Below, one piece after another: positions 4,325-5,273 of a DNA stretch of 5,273 nucleotides (positions are counted from its first letter, which is position 1; every line of letters starts with the position of its first letter). Origin of the DNA: Bacillota bacterium (GTDB taxonomy: Bacteria > Bacillota > Bacilli > Alicyclobacillales > Alicyclobacillaceae); the NCBI GenBank assembly GCA_021820805.1, contig JAKADF010000283.1, forward strand, positions 1 to 5,273, read 5' to 3'. A program made the translations under genes and the position numbers. The notes below the pieces were generated by a model that was not told where the DNA came from, did no database searches, and was given only the letters and a program-made list of their open reading frames with translations.

Positions 4325-5273
4325 TTACTCAAATCGAAGGGCATCAATTGGTTTCAGATTGGCTGCCTTTCTAGCTGGGTAGACACCAAAAATGATGCCA
4401 ATTGCGACTGAGAAAACAACGCCTAGTACAACTGCCCAAATTGAAAGCAGATTTCCGTCATGCATTATTTTTCCAGCGACAAATGCCCCAATACCGCCAA
4501 CCAAAACGCCGATGATGGCTCCGGACACGCTAAGTGTCAAGGATTCAAGAAGAAACTGAGTTGAAATGACACTTCGTTTCGCACCAATTGCTTTGCGAAT
4601 ACCAATTTCCCTCGTGCGTTCGGTGACTGAGACCAACATGATATTCATAATCCCAATGCCGCCAACGAGGAGTGAGATAGCTGAAATTCCATCCAATAAC
4701 ATGGTTAACATTTGACTAATGCTGCCAAGAGCGCTGAGAATAGTCGCTTGGTTCATAATCGAGAAATCATCTGCAACACTTGGTGCAAGCTGGTGCTGAA
4801 GACGAAGGGTTGATTCAATTTCTGCTTGAGCCTGATTCATGACATCGGAAGACTTTGCAGAAACTACAATTTGATTAACACTATTCGTACCTGTCATTAA
4901 ATTGGATTCTGTCGTATACGGTATAGCAATCGCATCATCAGAATTCGTAAAGCCACTGCCGCCTTGTGTGGCTGCAACGCCAACAACGGTGAACGGAATA
5001 CCCTGAATTTGAATGGTTTGACCAACAGGGTTTCTAAACCCAAACAAAGTTTGAGCAACATTACTGCCGAGGACCGCGACATTCGAACCTGAAGTGACCT
5101 CTTGCGGTAAGAAAAATCTTCCTTGTGCCATCGTGATCCCTTTAATTTGCTGGTATTCGTCACTCGTTCCTTCAATCGATGTGTTCGTGTTGTTTGCCCC
5201 ATACACAACTTGGGAATTATGCGAAATGACGGGTGACACATATTCAACATCGGGATCCTGATTTTCAATTGCC
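4325..5273 (-). CDS. ABC transporter permease, MacB/FtsX type (N-terminus cut by window edge)
   Basis: The reading frame is open to the right edge; the visible part is 315 residues starting AIENQDPDVEYVSPV, so a GTG at 5237-5239 is internal and not the start. Family members are about 400 residues, so the first membrane helix and the start of the extracellular domain (some 85 residues) are missing. The visible N-terminal part (to about residue 175) is a MacB periplasmic-core-like domain, including GRFFLPQE and NPVGQTIQIQG. The FtsX domain follows, with three membrane helices (about 192-214, 248-267, 278-299). The conserved coupling segment ERTREIGIRKAIGAKR lies at 218-233 and the C-terminal signature YPARKAANLKPIDALRFE at 298-315. 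It should pair with an ATPase and a membrane-fusion-like partner encoded beyond the edge, in an efflux or envelope-stress mechanotransmission system of the MacAB or YknXYZ kind. The substrate cannot be inferred. Confidence 0.92.
   Translation of the reverse strand, partial: AIENQDPDVEYVSPVISHNSQVVYGANNTNTSIEGTSDEYQQIKGITMAQGRFFLPQEVTSGSNVAVLGSNVAQTLFGFRNPVGQTIQIQGIPFTVVGVAATQGGSGFTNSDDAIAIPYTTESNLMTGTNSVNQIVVSAKSSDVMNQAQAEIESTLRLQHQLAPSVADDFSIMNQATILSALGSISQMLTMLLDGISAISLLVGGIGIMNIMLVSVTERTREIGIRKAIGAKRSVISTQFLLESLTLSVSGAIIGVLVGGIGAFVAGKIMHDGNLLSIWAVVLGVVFSVAIGIIFGVYPARKAANLKPIDALRFE

Noticed and set aside
5237..5239. GTG as the start codon of the permease
   Set aside because: The frame continues upstream to the edge with sequence (ENQDPDVEYVSPV) typical of the MacB core domain, so the gene is cut by the window rather than starting here.
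4897..5268. 123-residue minus-strand reading frame at the right edge
   Set aside because: It overlaps the ABC permease frame, which has clear family motifs and stays open to the edge; the alternative has none.

Overview
The window looks like chromosomal DNA of a spore-former-type Gram-positive bacterium (Bacillota). The genes are of moderate GC, most have Bacillus-style AGGAG ribosome binding sites, there is a lipobox lipoprotein, and the terminators are short hairpins with T-tracts. An Alicyclobacillus- or Bacillus-like host is plausible, but nothing here fixes the genus.

Layout, left to right. (1) 1-183 is an edge region with an inverted repeat (68-98), possible fragments of a gene cut by the window edge, and a perfect 16-bp hairpin (131-166) behind corA. 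(2) 184-1107 (-) is a CorA-family divalent cation channel. (3) 1201-1554 (+) is a small four-helix membrane protein of the 'phage holin 4' type. It diverges from corA, starts with TTG, and is preceded by a sigma-B-like promoter. (4) 1581-1622 is a bidirectional terminator shared with the convergent gene. (5) 1641-2897 (-) is a soluble alkaline-phosphatase-superfamily phosphodiesterase with all metal ligands visible. It has a candidate promoter at 3020-3048 and a leader hairpin. (6) 2898-3650 is a 753-bp intergenic region dominated by a GC-rich tandem array of eight 50-53-bp units (3105-3496), a C-rich tail, and the lipoprotein gene's terminator (3584-3618). (7) 3651-4235 (-) is a TPR lipoprotein with its own promoter. 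(8) 4325-5273 (-) is the C-terminal part of a MacB-type ABC transporter permease, cut by the right edge.

How they fit together: the permease and the TPR lipoprotein lie in the same direction 89 bp apart and are both cell-envelope proteins, but the lipoprotein can be transcribed separately. CorA, the small membrane protein and the phosphodiesterase are separate single-gene units; no pathway linking them is visible.

The one part not explained by ordinary genes is the tandem array. Its period is not a multiple of three, so it is unlikely to code for protein. Its units are mosaics of reassorted half-units, and its short stems pair better as RNA from the minus strand. It resembles a noncoding minisatellite or intergenic repeat element rather than a CRISPR; its function is unknown.
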